Of a stretch of DNA of 64,000 nucleotides, positions 1 to 8,819 are shown piece by piece; the stretch's first letter is position 1; the number at the start of each line of letters is the position of its first letter. Below the pieces are notes generated by a model. The model was not told the DNA's origin and ran no database searches. It saw only the letters and a list, made by a program, of their open reading frames with translations. A program made the position numbers and the translations under genes. This DNA comes from Actinoplanes italicus (GTDB lineage: Bacteria > Actinomycetota > Actinomycetes > Mycobacteriales > Micromonosporaceae), in NCBI RefSeq assembly GCF_003001815.1, contig NZ_PVMZ01000021.1, positions 1-64,000 on the forward strand. Reading direction: 5' to 3'.

Positions 1-143
1 GAATCCTAGACCTGTCCGAAGACAAGCCCGGGTATTGCCATAATTGGCACTGGCTTATCAAGCACCCTGTTGAGTTCTCAAAGAACAACCGCACACCATC
101 TTGCGACCCGCTTCCGCGGCCCGCCCTCCGGGGCACTCGCTCT
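1..143 (-). promoter_or_regulatory. rRNA operon 5' leader (16S gene lies beyond the left edge)
   Basis: Read on the minus strand, 82-61 gives TTTGAGAACTCAACAGGGTG, the motif typical of actinobacterial rRNA leaders just upstream of 16S rRNA, thought to act in processing or antitermination. It is followed by a structured leader running to position 1. No rRNA gene is inside the window; the mature 16S is inferred to begin beyond the edge. Confidence 0.75.
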
Positions 144-172
144 ACATTACTAGGCCTTCGCGGGGTTGTCAA
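144..172 (-). promoter_or_regulatory. rRNA promoter proximal to the leader
   Basis: On the minus strand there is TTGACA (172-167), a 17-bp spacer and TAATGT (149-144), close to the vegetative sigma consensus. It lies directly upstream of the rRNA leader motif. Confidence 0.75.
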
Positions 173-333
173 CCGGTTTATCCCGGTTGGCCCCGATCTG
201 CCCTAGAAATCTCCTGAACCCAGCACACGGCTAGGCCGTGATCTTGGTTCGGAGGTTTCCGTCAGGACGGCCGGTCCGGATCTCGCTGTTGCTCGTTCCG
301 TCTGCCTCGCCCGTTTCCCTGGCGGCTCCCAAA

Positions 334-362
334 ACATTACCCGCCGGTTCCCGGCGCTCCAA
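334..362 (-). promoter_or_regulatory. upstream tandem rRNA promoter
   Basis: On the minus strand there is TTGGAG (362-357), a 17-bp spacer and the same TAATGT -10 hexamer (339-334) as the proximal promoter, 190 bp further upstream. Tandem promoters are usual for rRNA operons. The weaker -35 makes this less certain than the proximal one. Confidence 0.6.
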
Positions 363-619
363 ATCGGGGGTCACCCTAAGTCGTTTCCGCAGGTCAATGC
401 CCTTACGGCTCGTCTCGCAACTCATCCGCCAGGGATGAGGTGAGCGGAGAAGGCCGGCCACTCCCGTCAGCCAGCGGGGCGCTGGGCGACGGCGAAACGA
501 CGCAGAGGGGATCCGAGGATCAGGCCGAAGACGAAAGCGGGAAGCGGCTCAGAGAGCAGAACCGAGGACGGAGCCAGGAGCAAAGACTGGGAACGGGGCA
601 GAGGACGGCAATCGGGTGT

Positions 620-712
620 GGACGACGTCGAGGACCCGGCGGACTGGGAACGCCCCGACTGGGACCTGGCCCGGTACGGGATGCCCGAACCAACTGCCGT
701 GCGGGAGGGCGA
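620..712 (-). pseudogene. decayed duplicate of a DUF2231 coding fragment
   Basis: This stretch aligns with about 1424-1536 inside the neighbouring Rieske/DUF2231 gene, with one small gap and frequent substitutions (roughly 80% identity by eye). One minus-strand frame still reads HGSWFGHP and QVPVGAF as in the intact gene. No full reading frame remains. The surrounding 440-786 is purine-rich and shows no other gene. Confidence 0.6.
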
Positions 713-786
713 GCGGCCCCGGCAACAGGGCAGAAGCCCAGGCAGAGGACCCGGCCAACGGCAAGGTAGACGAGGCGGGTGAGGGA

Positions 787-1644
787 TCAGGGACGGCGGA
801 CCTCAACCCGGCCGTCACGGATTCGCACCGGGAGGACCGGCTGATCGTTTCCGGCCGGCCCATGCACCACAGCACCGTCACTGAGCCGGAACGTACTGCC
901 GTGCCACGGGCACTCGACGCACCCATCGGACACCGAGCCCTCGCTGAGCGGCCCACCCTCGTGCGAGCACCGGTCGATCAGCGCGGTGATCTGGTCGCCC
1001 TGCCTGTACAGCAGGACGGCGGTGTCCCCCACGGTCCGCGCGACCGGCTTCCCCTCCGGCAGCGAGGACAGCGGCCCCGCCACAGTCCACTCCTCCGGCA
1101 CGCGAGCCACCTCGGGCGCCGCATGACTGATTCCGCCGCCCTGGGCGTACGACAGATGTCCTCCCAGGAAGGCCCCAGCCCCCACGACCGATAGACCGGC
1201 GAAGGCCAACGCCCTGCCCCGGGCTGGTTTTCCGGTGAGCCGTGCCACGAGTGAGCCCGCGTACAGCCCGGTGGCCACCAGGTTGGTGACGGCGTGCACG
1301 AGACCGATCCGGCGCCTGTCCTTGGTCATCTCGGACCAGTCGACCCAACCGGCAGCGGCGGCAGGGATCACCCCGGCCAGCCCGGCGGCGATCAACACGG
1401 TGGACCCGCGATCACCCGTCCGTGACGAGGATGGCTGGAGGAGGTCGAGGACCCCGGCGGAGAGAAACGCTCCGACCGGAACCTGGACCAGTACGGGATG
1501 CAGGGGATGTCCGAACCAGCTGCCGTGCAGGAGGTCGCGCAGAGGGCGCGGCCGGACCGCGGACGAGACCGCGGCCTGCAGTTTGTCGCTGGCGCCGTCG
1601 AGCGCGTCCGCCTGTTCGATCCGGGTGAGAACCTGCCGCAACAT
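787..1644 (-). CDS. Rieske 2Fe-2S protein with DUF2231 membrane domain
   Basis: A 285-aa protein. The first ~175 residues form a DUF2231-type membrane domain with HGSWFGHPLHP near residue 41 and several hydrophobic segments. The last ~100 residues are a Rieske domain with the cluster ligands CSHEGG and CPWHGS (C-x-H ... C-x2-H). Such fusions are predicted membrane-bound electron carriers; the redox partner is unknown. It begins 36 bp after the flavin oxidoreductase gene on the same strand, so co-transcription is likely. The ATG has no strong Shine-Dalgarno. A decayed piece of this gene lies downstream at 620-712. Confidence 0.85.
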   Translation of the reverse strand: MLRQVLTRIEQADALDGASDKLQAAVSSAVRPRPLRDLLHGSWFGHPLHPVLVQVPVGAFLSAGVLDLLQPSSSRTGDRGSTVLIAAGLAGVIPAAAAGWVDWSEMTKDRRRIGLVHAVTNLVATGLYAGSLVARLTGKPARGRALAFAGLSVVGAGAFLGGHLSYAQGGGISHAAPEVARVPEEWTVAGPLSSLPEGKPVARTVGDTAVLLYRQGDQITALIDRCSHEGGPLSEGSVSDGCVECPWHGSTFRLSDGAVVHGPAGNDQPVLPVRIRDGRVEVRRP

Positions 1645-1679
1645 GTACTGCCGGTGCCCACCCGGATCCGGGTCAAACC

Positions 1680-3032
1680 TCAGGCCAGGGATTTCAGGGC
1701 GTCACCGATGCCGCGGTGGAATGTCGGGTACGCCCAGATCTGGCTCAGCAGCGTCGAGATGGGCACCTCGGCGTGCACGGCGACCGCGAGTGCCCCGATC
1801 ATCTCGCCGCCCGCCGGGCCCGCCGTGGTGGCCCCGACCAGGACCCCGCGGCCGGCGTCGGCGACGACCTTGATGAACCCCTCGTTGCCCGGCCCGTGCA
1901 CGAATCCCCGCGAGGTGGAGCTGAGCGGTACGTATCCGACCTGAACCTGCTCGAACTGCGCGGAGGCCTGTGCCGCGGTCAGACCGACCGCACCGATCTC
2001 CGGGTCGAGGAACGTGACCCGGGGCCGGGCGCGGTAGTCGGCCCCGGGCCCGCCCTGGCCGAGGATGTCGCGGACCGCGATGTCGGCCTCGTACATGGCC
2101 ATGTGGGTGAAGTTGCCGTTGCCGGTGACGTCACCCACCGCCCACACCCGGTCGCCGGCGCGCATCCGGTCGTCGGTGGTGACGAATCGCGCCGACGGGT
2201 CGAGGCCGATGTTCTCCAGGCCGAGGTCGCCGAGGCGGGCGGCGCGACCAGTGGCGACGAGCAGTTTCTCGCCGGTGACGCTGCTGCCGTCGGAGAGTTC
2301 GACGGTGAAGGCGCCGTCGTGGGTGACCTTTGTGGCGCGGACCCCGGTCCGGACGGTGGCGCCGATCACGGCGGCCGCCACCTCGGAGGACTCGGGCTCC
2401 TCCATGGCGAGGATCCGCTCGGAGCCCTCGATGATCGTGACCTCGACGCCGAAGCGGGCGAAGACCTGCCCGAACTCACAGCCGATCGCGCCGCCGCCGA
2501 GGATGATCAGGGAGGCCGGCAGGGCGGACGCTTCGACGGCTTCGCGGTTGGTCCAGTACGGCGTACCGGCGAGCCCGTCGATCGGCGGGATGACGGCGAC
2601 CGTGCCGGTGGCGATGACCAGGCCGCGCGATGCGGCGTACTCCTCGTCGCCGACCCGGACGCTGCCGGGACCGGTGATGGTGGCCCGGCCTCGCACGAAC
2701 TTCCCGCCCTTGCCGGTGAGCCGGTCGACGGCGACCTTGTCGTTCCAGTCGGCGGTGGCCTCGTCACGGACCCGCCGGGCGACCGGTGCCCAGTCGGGTT
2801 CGACGGTGGCGCTGCCGGCCAGGCCGGGGATGCGCCGCGCCTCAGCGAGGGCCGACCCGGCGCGGACCATCATCTTCGTCGGGATGCATCCCCAGTACGG
2901 GCATTCACCGCCGACCAGGTTGTGTTCGACTCCCACGACGTCGAGTCCGGCGGCGGCAAGCCGTCCGGCGGCCTCCTCACCGCCCACGCCGAGTCCGATG
3001 ACCACCACGTCCACGTTCCGCACGTCGCCCAT
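1680..3032 (-). CDS. NAD(P)/FAD-dependent disulfide oxidoreductase (dihydrolipoamide dehydrogenase family)
   Basis: A 450-aa class I pyridine nucleotide-disulfide oxidoreductase. An N-terminal FAD Rossmann motif (GLGVGGEEAA) is followed by the redox-active disulfide GGECPYWGCIPTK, then an NAD(P) motif (GGGAIGCEFG) and a second FAD motif (VWAVGDVTG). The C-terminus reads AYPTFHRG where lipoamide dehydrogenases and glutathione reductases carry the His-Pro-Thr of the catalytic dyad, so this is probably not an authentic lipoamide dehydrogenase. Actinomycetes encode many such proteins of unknown substrate. It lies upstream of the Rieske protein gene, so an electron-transfer pair is possible (inference). 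Confidence 0.85.
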   Translation of the reverse strand: MGDVRNVDVVVIGLGVGGEEAAGRLAAAGLDVVGVEHNLVGGECPYWGCIPTKMMVRAGSALAEARRIPGLAGSATVEPDWAPVARRVRDEATADWNDKVAVDRLTGKGGKFVRGRATITGPGSVRVGDEEYAASRGLVIATGTVAVIPPIDGLAGTPYWTNREAVEASALPASLIILGGGAIGCEFGQVFARFGVEVTIIEGSERILAMEEPESSEVAAAVIGATVRTGVRATKVTHDGAFTVELSDGSSVTGEKLLVATGRAARLGDLGLENIGLDPSARFVTTDDRMRAGDRVWAVGDVTGNGNFTHMAMYEADIAVRDILGQGGPGADYRARPRVTFLDPEIGAVGLTAAQASAQFEQVQVGYVPLSSTSRGFVHGPGNEGFIKVVADAGRGVLVGATTAGPAGGEMIGALAVAVHAEVPISTLLSQIWAYPTFHRGIGDALKSLA

Positions 3033-3120
3033 GGATGCCAGCTAACCACTGACGGGTTTCCTCATGTGGGCGGTGAGGCGACCGATTCAGAACCGTCGCG
3101 GAAGCGGTAACACCGAGGAA

Positions 3121-3186
3121 GAGGCGGCCATGAGGGGGCGGTGGCGAGCGTTGGCTGGCGCTCGCCATCCTCATGGCTGCCGCCTC
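3121..3186 (-). terminator. large hairpin between phr and the oxidoreductase gene
   Basis: GAGGCGG-CCATGAG (3121-3134) pairs with CTCATGG-CTGCCGCCTC (3170-3186), and an inner stem pairs TGGCGAGC with GCTCGCCA. It lies downstream of the phr stop and upstream of the oxidoreductase start, as expected of a terminator. There is no U-tract, which is common in this group. Two direct copies of TGAAAGACCCGCCG (3193, 3227) lie beside it. Confidence 0.5.
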
Positions 3187-3278
3187 GTGTGGTGAAAGAC
3201 CCGCCGTGAAGGCTTAGACGAGGTCTTGAAAGACCCGCCGGTAGAAGGTTTGACGGACGCAACCGCCGGCGGGCCCCG

Positions 3279-4601
3279 CTACCGCAGCCAGACCGCCTCG
3301 TCCCGGTGTGATTCGAGCGGGCCGGGATAGTCGAGGCCGCGGAATTCCGATTCGGGGAGACGCCACGGCTGGTGCACGGCCGCGCCTTCGATCCCCTTCA
3401 ACTCAGGTACGTAACGACGAACGTACACGCCCTCGGGGTCGAACCGGAGCGCCTGCCGGATCGGGTTGAACCGCCGGTAGGGCCTGGTGTCGTTGCCGGT
3501 GCCGGCGGTCCACTGCCAATTGCCCGAGTTGTTCGGCACGTCTCCGTCGAGCAGCCAGCGGAAGAACCAGGCGACGCCGAGACGCCAGTCGACGCCGAGG
3601 TGTTTGGTGAGGAAGGCCGCGGTGATCAGCCGGGCCCGGTTGTGCATCCAGCCCTCGTCGCGCAGCTGGCGCATGCCGGCGTCGACGATCGGGACTCCGG
3701 TGAGCCCGTCCTGCCAGTGCTGGAGCGCGTCGTCGTCGTAGCGCCAGTTCTGGTCGCCGGACGTGCGCAGCGCCTCGGTGGAGAGTTTCGGGTAGGTGCG
3801 CGCCACCTGGTAGTAGAAGTCCCGCCAGCAGACCTGACGGACGAAGGCGTCGGCATCACGTGCGCGGGCCGCTTCGGCCACCTCGAGGGGAGAGAGACAA
3901 CCCCATCGCAGGTACGGGCTGAGCCTGCTCGTGGCATCGCCGGCCATGTCGTCGTGCGCGTCGCCGTACCCACTGAGATCTTTTTTCAGCCAGAGCGAGA
4001 GCCGCCGCCGTCCCGGGCTCTCGCCACCCTCGCTGGTGTGGGGTGATTCTCCGGCCGGAAGGGCCGGCAGGTCCCCGGCGGTGAGGCCGTCCGGGAGCGT
4101 GAGCCGTTCGGGTGTCGGCGCGATCTTGCGCCAGGTGCTCGCTGACCAGGCGCGATAGTAGGGCGTGAAGACCCGGTAGGCGTCGCCGCCGCCACCGGGC
4201 CGGACGGCTCCGGGTTCGACGACGGTGACGCCGGGATGGAGTTCGAGGTCGATCCGATGGTGTTCGCAGTCGGCGGTGAGGCGTCGTTCGCGGCGGCGCG
4301 CGTAACCACTCACGTCGGCGGCCAGGTGGATGGTGTCGGCGCCGGTGTCGCGGGCGGCCCGGATCGCCTCGGCTACCGGATCGCCGTGGCGCACGACCAG
4401 GTCGCCGCCGCGTTCCCGGAACTGTCCGCGCAGGTCGGCGAGGCTCTGATGGAGGAATCTGGTCCGGTTCGGGGAGATGTCGGCGAGGGTGGGATCGAGG
4501 ACGTAGAGGGGGACGACCCGATCGGCGGCGCAGGCCGCGGCGAGTGCCGGATTGTCGTGTACGCGCAGGTCCCGGGTGAGCAGGACGACCGCGGTACGCA
4601 T
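3279..4601 (-). CDS. phr: class I CPD photolyase
   Basis: A 440-aa DNA photolyase that would repair cyclobutane pyrimidine dimers using light. The N-terminal alpha/beta antenna domain begins RTAVVLLTRDLRVHDNPAL. The C-terminal FAD domain has SRLSPYLRWGCLSP, the FVRQVCWRDFYYQ segment, MHNRARL and NNSGNWQWTAGTG, all typical of class I photolyases. Length is normal. The ATG overlaps the crtB stop in a TGATG arrangement, so translation is coupled to phytoene synthase. Linkage to carotenoid genes and a LitR-like regulator suggests light-induced photoprotection. The same frame stays open far upstream, but that part is antisense to nothing and lies in the other frame of crtB. Confidence 0.93.
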   Translation of the reverse strand: MRTAVVLLTRDLRVHDNPALAAACAADRVVPLYVLDPTLADISPNRTRFLHQSLADLRGQFRERGGDLVVRHGDPVAEAIRAARDTGADTIHLAADVSGYARRRERRLTADCEHHRIDLELHPGVTVVEPGAVRPGGGGDAYRVFTPYYRAWSASTWRKIAPTPERLTLPDGLTAGDLPALPAGESPHTSEGGESPGRRRLSLWLKKDLSGYGDAHDDMAGDATSRLSPYLRWGCLSPLEVAEAARARDADAFVRQVCWRDFYYQVARTYPKLSTEALRTSGDQNWRYDDDALQHWQDGLTGVPIVDAGMRQLRDEGWMHNRARLITAAFLTKHLGVDWRLGVAWFFRWLLDGDVPNNSGNWQWTAGTGNDTRPYRRFNPIRQALRFDPEGVYVRRYVPELKGIEGAAVHQPWRLPESEFRGLDYPGPLESHRDEAVWLR

Positions 4602-5488
4602 CAGGCCGCCAGCTGGACCGGGGTGCCGGGCCGGGTGAGGAGGCTGCGGACGGCGACCGCGGCCCGGCGGCGGTTGGGGACGGTGGCGCGCCGGCCGAAG
4701 ACGTCGTAGTCGATCGCCTCGATCTCGTCGAGGATGCCGCCGTAGAGCTGGAACGCGGTGCGCATGCAGGCCTGTGAGGCGGGTTCGAGCAGCGGGATGC
4801 CGGGTGCGGCGAGCGCGTAGTGCTCGCGGGCGCGGGCCACCTCGGCCTTGATCAGTGCCTTGACCGCCGGGGTGGCGACGCCCTGCTGGAGGATGCGCCG
4901 CGTCACGCCGAACTCGGCGAGGTGCTCCTCGGGCAGGTAGACCCGGCCGCGTTCGAGGTCCTCGGCGACGTCCCGGACGAAGTTGGTGAGCTGGAAGGCG
5001 AATCCCAGCTGGCGGGCCGGTTCGCGAGCGGCGACAGGGTCGGACGATCCGAGGATCGGCAGCATCATGGTGCCGATCACGGCGGCAGAGCCATCCATGT
5101 AGTCGAGTAGATCGTCGTATGTGGGGTAGCCCGTCACGGTGAGATCCATCGTCATGCTGCGCAGGAACTTCGCGAAGTCGTCCAGGTCCAGGTCGAACAC
5201 CGCGATGGTGTGCAGAACCGCCGGCAGCAGGGCATCGTCGGTGGGCTCGCCGCGGAGTCCGGCGAGGAACCGGTCGGACCACTCGGTGAGGATCGCCGCT
5301 CGCTCGGCGGAGGGACGGGACTCGGTCCGGTCGACGATTTCGTCCGCATATCGGGTGAATCCATACAGGGCGTGCACATGTCGCCGCTTCCACGCCGGTA
5401 GCAACCGGGTCGCCAGGTAGTACGTCCGACCGTGCTCGCGGTGCAGTTCACGGCAGCGTTCGTAGGCCGCTGCCAGATCGGTTTCCAT
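4601..5488 (-). CDS. crtB: phytoene synthase
   Basis: A 295-aa squalene/phytoene synthase, condensing two GGPP into phytoene. It carries ARM-like DEIVD after ALYGFTRYA and the second Asp-rich motif in NFVRDVAEDLERGRVYLP; the substrate-binding GFAFQLTNF segment is present. The start ATG at 5488 is preceded by GGGAGGA at good spacing; a TTG six codons upstream lacks this. It is divergent from crtE and translationally coupled to phr. A squalene-type product is possible, but the adjacent CrtE and CrtI favour phytoene. Confidence 0.9.
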   Translation of the reverse strand: METDLAAAYERCRELHREHGRTYYLATRLLPAWKRRHVHALYGFTRYADEIVDRTESRPSAERAAILTEWSDRFLAGLRGEPTDDALLPAVLHTIAVFDLDLDDFAKFLRSMTMDLTVTGYPTYDDLLDYMDGSAAVIGTMMLPILGSSDPVAAREPARQLGFAFQLTNFVRDVAEDLERGRVYLPEEHLAEFGVTRRILQQGVATPAVKALIKAEVARAREHYALAAPGIPLLEPASQACMRTAFQLYGGILDEIEAIDYDVFGRRATVPNRRRAAVAVRSLLTRPGTPVQLAA

Positions 5489-5522
5489 CCCGGTCCTCCC
5501 GGACAAAGCTCGACTGAATCAA

Positions 5523-5557
5523 AATCGACGCACGAATCGACGCAACTTCAAGAAGTT
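5523..5557. promoter_or_regulatory. candidate operator between crtB and crtE
   Basis: The 86-bp divergent gap holds two direct copies of AATCGACGC (5523-5531 and 5535-5543, 12-bp period), followed by the inverted repeat AACTT-CAAG-AAGTT (5544-5557). MerR/B12 CarH-type repressors bind direct repeats of about one helical turn, so this is a candidate site for the LitR-like protein encoded downstream. The sequence itself does not match a known CarH box. Confidence 0.4.
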
Positions 5558-5574
5558 AGGGTACGGTACCGAGC

Positions 5575-6648
5575 GTGGCCAATCACACCCTCGAGGGAAA
5601 ACGCCTTGAAGCGATCCCTCGCCAGCCGGTCTCGCACCGGGCGCTGATCGGCGCCGTCGAGGGCACGCTGGCCGATTTCCTAGCCGTCCAGATAGCCGCC
5701 CTCGATGCCGTCGATCCCGCCCTCGGAGGTTTCGCCCGCACCGCCCGTGACCTGGTCATGGCCGGTGGCAAGCGGGTCAGGCCGACATTCGCGTTCTGGG
5801 GCTGGCGCGGCGTCGTCGGTTCCGCCGAACCGGTCGAGGCCGTTTTACCCGCTCTCGGCGCTCTTGAACTCATGCACACGTTCGCGCTGGTCCACGACGA
5901 CCTGATGGACCGCTCCGCCACCCGGCGCGGGCGGCCCACCGCCCACCGGCTGTTCGCCGCCCAGCACGGCGATCGGTTCGGCGACTCGGCCGCGATCCTG
6001 GTCGGCGACCTGTGCCTGGTCTGGGCCGACCAGCTGCTCGCCCGGACCGCGCTGCCGCCCGCCACCCTCCTCGATGTACGCACCCGCTACGACCGGATGC
6101 GGGTCGAGGCGGTCGCCGGGCAGTACCTCGACGTGCTCGGCGAGACCGAGCCGGCGGCCTGGTCGGTGGAGCGGGCGCTGCTGGTCGCGCGGCACAAGAC
6201 GGCCAGCTACACGGTGCAGTGGCCGCTCGGGTTCGGGCTGGCCCTGGCATCGTCCGGCGGCGACCCCGCGCTCGAGGAGGCGTACCGGATCTACGGCCTC
6301 GCCGTCGGTGAGGCCTTCCAGCTGCGGGACGATCTGCTCGGCGTGTACGGCGATCCGGCGGTCACCGGCAAGCCCGCTGGCGACGACCTGCGGACCGGCA
6401 AGCCCACCACACTGCTCATGCTTGCCCGCCGGCTGGCCACCACCGCGCAGCTCGACGAGCTCACGGTGGCCGGCATCACCCGGCAGGCGGAGATCATCGC
6501 GGCCACCGGCGCCCCCGCCCAGGTCGAGGAGATGATTCGGCTCCGGGTGGAGGAGGGTGTCGCGGCGATCGCCGACGCCCCGATCCGGGCCGAGGCGCGG
6601 GCCACTCTTATCGAGCTGGCAACCGCGGTTACGCACCGACCGGCATGA
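5575..6648 (+). CDS. crtE: geranylgeranyl diphosphate synthase (polyprenyl synthetase)
   Basis: A 357-aa trans-isoprenyl diphosphate synthase. The first Asp-rich motif is DDLMDRSATRRGRPTAH, the second is FQLRDDLLGVYGD, with KTASYT and AGDDLRTGKPTTLL between and after. It would build GGPP from IPP and DMAPP, the substrate for CrtB. GTG start at 5575. First gene of the plus-strand arm; crtI follows after 33 bp, then idi and the regulator overlap, suggesting one transcript. Confidence 0.9.
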   Translation: MANHTLEGKRLEAIPRQPVSHRALIGAVEGTLADFLAVQIAALDAVDPALGGFARTARDLVMAGGKRVRPTFAFWGWRGVVGSAEPVEAVLPALGALELMHTFALVHDDLMDRSATRRGRPTAHRLFAAQHGDRFGDSAAILVGDLCLVWADQLLARTALPPATLLDVRTRYDRMRVEAVAGQYLDVLGETEPAAWSVERALLVARHKTASYTVQWPLGFGLALASSGGDPALEEAYRIYGLAVGEAFQLRDDLLGVYGDPAVTGKPAGDDLRTGKPTTLLMLARRLATTAQLDELTVAGITRQAEIIAATGAPAQVEEMIRLRVEEGVAAIADAPIRAEARATLIELATAVTHRPA

Positions 6649-6681
6649 TGTTCCTTCCTCCCCTCTTCCTGGAGCCGTGAC

Positions 6682-8163
6682 GTGCGAATAGTGACCGGAC
6701 CCACCGACCGGGTCGTCATCGTCGGTGCCGGGCTCGGCGGTCTCGCCTGCGCCCTGCACCTGGCCGCGGCCGGCCGGCAGGTCACCGTGGTCGAACGTGA
6801 GCCGGTCCCCGGCGGACGGGCCGGGCGGCTGTCCGTCGGCGGATACGAGTTCGACACCGGCCCGACCGTGCTGACCATGCCCGACCTGATCGCCGAGCCC
6901 CTCCAGGCCGTCGGCGAGAACCTGAGCGACTGGCTGGAACTGAGCCCGCTCGACCCGGCCTACCGGGCGTACTACCCGGACGGGTCCACCCTCGATGTGC
7001 GTACCGACACCACCCGGATGGCGGCCGAGATCGCCCGGGTCTGCGGTCCCCGCGAGGCCGACGGCTACCTGCGGTTCGTCGACTTCACGCGGCGGCTCTG
7101 GCAGCTCGAACGCGACCACTTCATCGACCGGAACCTGGACACCCCGGTCGACCTGATGAACCTCAACCTGCTGAAACTGCTCGGCATGGGCGCGTTCCGG
7201 CGGCTCCAGCCCAAGATCGACCAGTATTTCCGCGATCCCCGTACCCAACGGATCTTCTCTTTCCAAGCGATGTACGCAGGGCTGGCGCCGCACGACGCGC
7301 TGGCCATCTACGCCGTCATCGCCTACCTCGACTCGGTCGCCGGCGTGTACTTCCCCAAGGGCGGCATGCACGCGGTGCCGAAGGCCCTGGCCGGCGCCGC
7401 CGAGAAACACGGCGTCACGTTCCGTTACGACACCACGGTGGAGCGGGTCACCACCGCGAACGGCCGCGCCACCGGCGTGATCACCGCGGGCGGCGAACAC
7501 ATCCCGGCCGACGTCGTGGTGCTCAACCCCGACCTGCCGGTCGCCTACCGCGATCTCCTCCCGGCTCGCCGCCTTCGGCGACTTCGCTACTCACCGTCCT
7601 GCGTGGTCCTGCACATCGGCTCCAGCCAGGCCTACTCCAAGATCGCTCACCACAACATCCATTTCGGTACGGCGTGGAAGGGCACTTTCGACGAGATCAT
7701 CAACAAGGGGCTCCTGATGAGCGATCCGTCCCTGCTGGTGACCAACCCCACGCACACCGACCCGACGGCGGCACCCGACGGCCGGCAGACCTACTACGTC
7801 CTCGCCCCCACGCCGAACCTCGAGACCAGCCCGATCGACTGGCGCCGCGGCATGGACCGGCGCTACGCCGACGAGCTGCTGCGCGTCCTCGAAGGCAGGG
7901 GTTACGTCGGCTTCCGCGACGGTGTCGAGGTGCAACGGATCATCACGCCCGCCGACTGGGCCGACGACGGCATGGCCGCCGGCACACCCTTCGCGGCCGC
8001 GCACTCGTTCACGCAGACCGGACCGTTCCGGCCGTCCAATCTGCACCCCACACTGCCGAACGTCGTCTTCACCGGCTCCGGCACGCAGCCCGGCGTCGGC
8101 GTACCGATGGTTCTCATCTCCGGCAAGCTCGCCGCCACTCGTATCACCGGAGCCCGCGCATGA
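6682..8163 (+). CDS. crtI: phytoene desaturase
   Basis: A 493-aa CrtI-type FAD-dependent desaturase, converting phytoene toward neurosporene or lycopene. The N-terminal dinucleotide fold reads VGAGLGGLACALHLAAAG with GGRAGRL after it; the C-terminal bacterial-type signature region contains TGSGTQPGVGVPMVLISGK. Length is typical. GTG start, with GGAG at 6671. Its stop overlaps the idi ATG (ATGA). No lycopene cyclase is seen nearby, so the final carotenoid cannot be inferred here. Confidence 0.93.
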   Translation: MRIVTGPTDRVVIVGAGLGGLACALHLAAAGRQVTVVEREPVPGGRAGRLSVGGYEFDTGPTVLTMPDLIAEPLQAVGENLSDWLELSPLDPAYRAYYPDGSTLDVRTDTTRMAAEIARVCGPREADGYLRFVDFTRRLWQLERDHFIDRNLDTPVDLMNLNLLKLLGMGAFRRLQPKIDQYFRDPRTQRIFSFQAMYAGLAPHDALAIYAVIAYLDSVAGVYFPKGGMHAVPKALAGAAEKHGVTFRYDTTVERVTTANGRATGVITAGGEHIPADVVVLNPDLPVAYRDLLPARRLRRLRYSPSCVVLHIGSSQAYSKIAHHNIHFGTAWKGTFDEIINKGLLMSDPSLLVTNPTHTDPTAAPDGRQTYYVLAPTPNLETSPIDWRRGMDRRYADELLRVLEGRGYVGFRDGVEVQRIITPADWADDGMAAGTPFAAAHSFTQTGPFRPSNLHPTLPNVVFTGSGTQPGVGVPMVLISGKLAATRITGARA

Positions 8164-8819
8164 CCGCCCACCCGACCTCGCCCATTCCCGCCCCCTCGCC
8201 CGGCTCGCCTCACTCCCCGAGCTCCCGGGAATCCGACCTGGTGGAGCTCGTCGACGACCGCGGGGAGTTCAGCGGGACGGCGACGGTGCTCGACGCCCAC
8301 GAGGCGCCCGGGATGTTGCACCGCGCCTTCTCGGTGTTCCTGCGGGACTCGGCCGGCCGGGTGCTGCTCCAGCAACGGGCTGCGGTGAAGACACGGTTCC
8401 CGCTGCGCTGGGGCAACACCTGCTGCGGGCACCCGTCTCCCGGCGAGCCGGTAACCGTCTCGGCCGGACGCCGCCTCACCGAGGAACTCGGCATCGAGGG
8501 AGTGCCCCTGCACGAGGTCGGTGTCTACGTGTACTTCGCCGAGGACCCGGTCACCGGTCGCGTCGAACGCGAGTATGACCACGTCCTGCTCGGCGACCTG
8601 CCCGACGGGACCGAGCCACGACCGGATCCCGAGGAGGTGGCCGAACTACGGTGGGTGACGGTCACCGAGTTACTCACCGATCTGGGGGCCGCGCCTACGA
8701 CGTACGCCCCCTGGCTCGAAGGGGTGACCCGGCGCCTCGCCGCCCACCTCGACCGGCGACCCCCCGCCACAAGGACCCCTCCCGCACAGCCGGCAGCGGA
8801 GCGGTCGGGTGGCAAATGA
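8160..8819 (+). CDS. idi: isopentenyl-diphosphate delta-isomerase, type I (Nudix)
   Basis: A 219-aa type I IDI interconverting IPP and DMAPP, supplying the allylic primer for CrtE. It has the LHRAFSVFL segment, the active-site Cys region WGNTCCGHP and a Nudix-like GRRLTEELG box. ATG overlaps the crtI stop by 4 bp. The first ~20 residues are Pro/Ser-rich and probably disordered, as is the C-terminal ~30-residue tail. The following regulator gene begins inside its 3' end. Confidence 0.92.
   Translation: MTAHPTSPIPAPSPGSPHSPSSRESDLVELVDDRGEFSGTATVLDAHEAPGMLHRAFSVFLRDSAGRVLLQQRAAVKTRFPLRWGNTCCGHPSPGEPVTVSAGRRLTEELGIEGVPLHEVGVYVYFAEDPVTGRVEREYDHVLLGDLPDGTEPRPDPEEVAELRWVTVTELLTDLGAAPTTYAPWLEGVTRRLAAHLDRRPPATRTPPAQPAAERSGGK

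Noticed and set aside
616..1194. 192-aa plus-strand frame near the left edge
   Set aside because: Lies opposite the Rieske/DUF2231 gene and its remnant; no ribosome site and no domain.
3279..5393. Single 704-aa reading frame covering photolyase and more
   Set aside because: Only the part from 4601 is photolyase. The upstream part lies in another frame of crtB and has no protein-like features.
5845..7500. 551-aa minus-strand frame across crtE and crtI
   Set aside because: Antisense to two well-supported genes, low-complexity composition.
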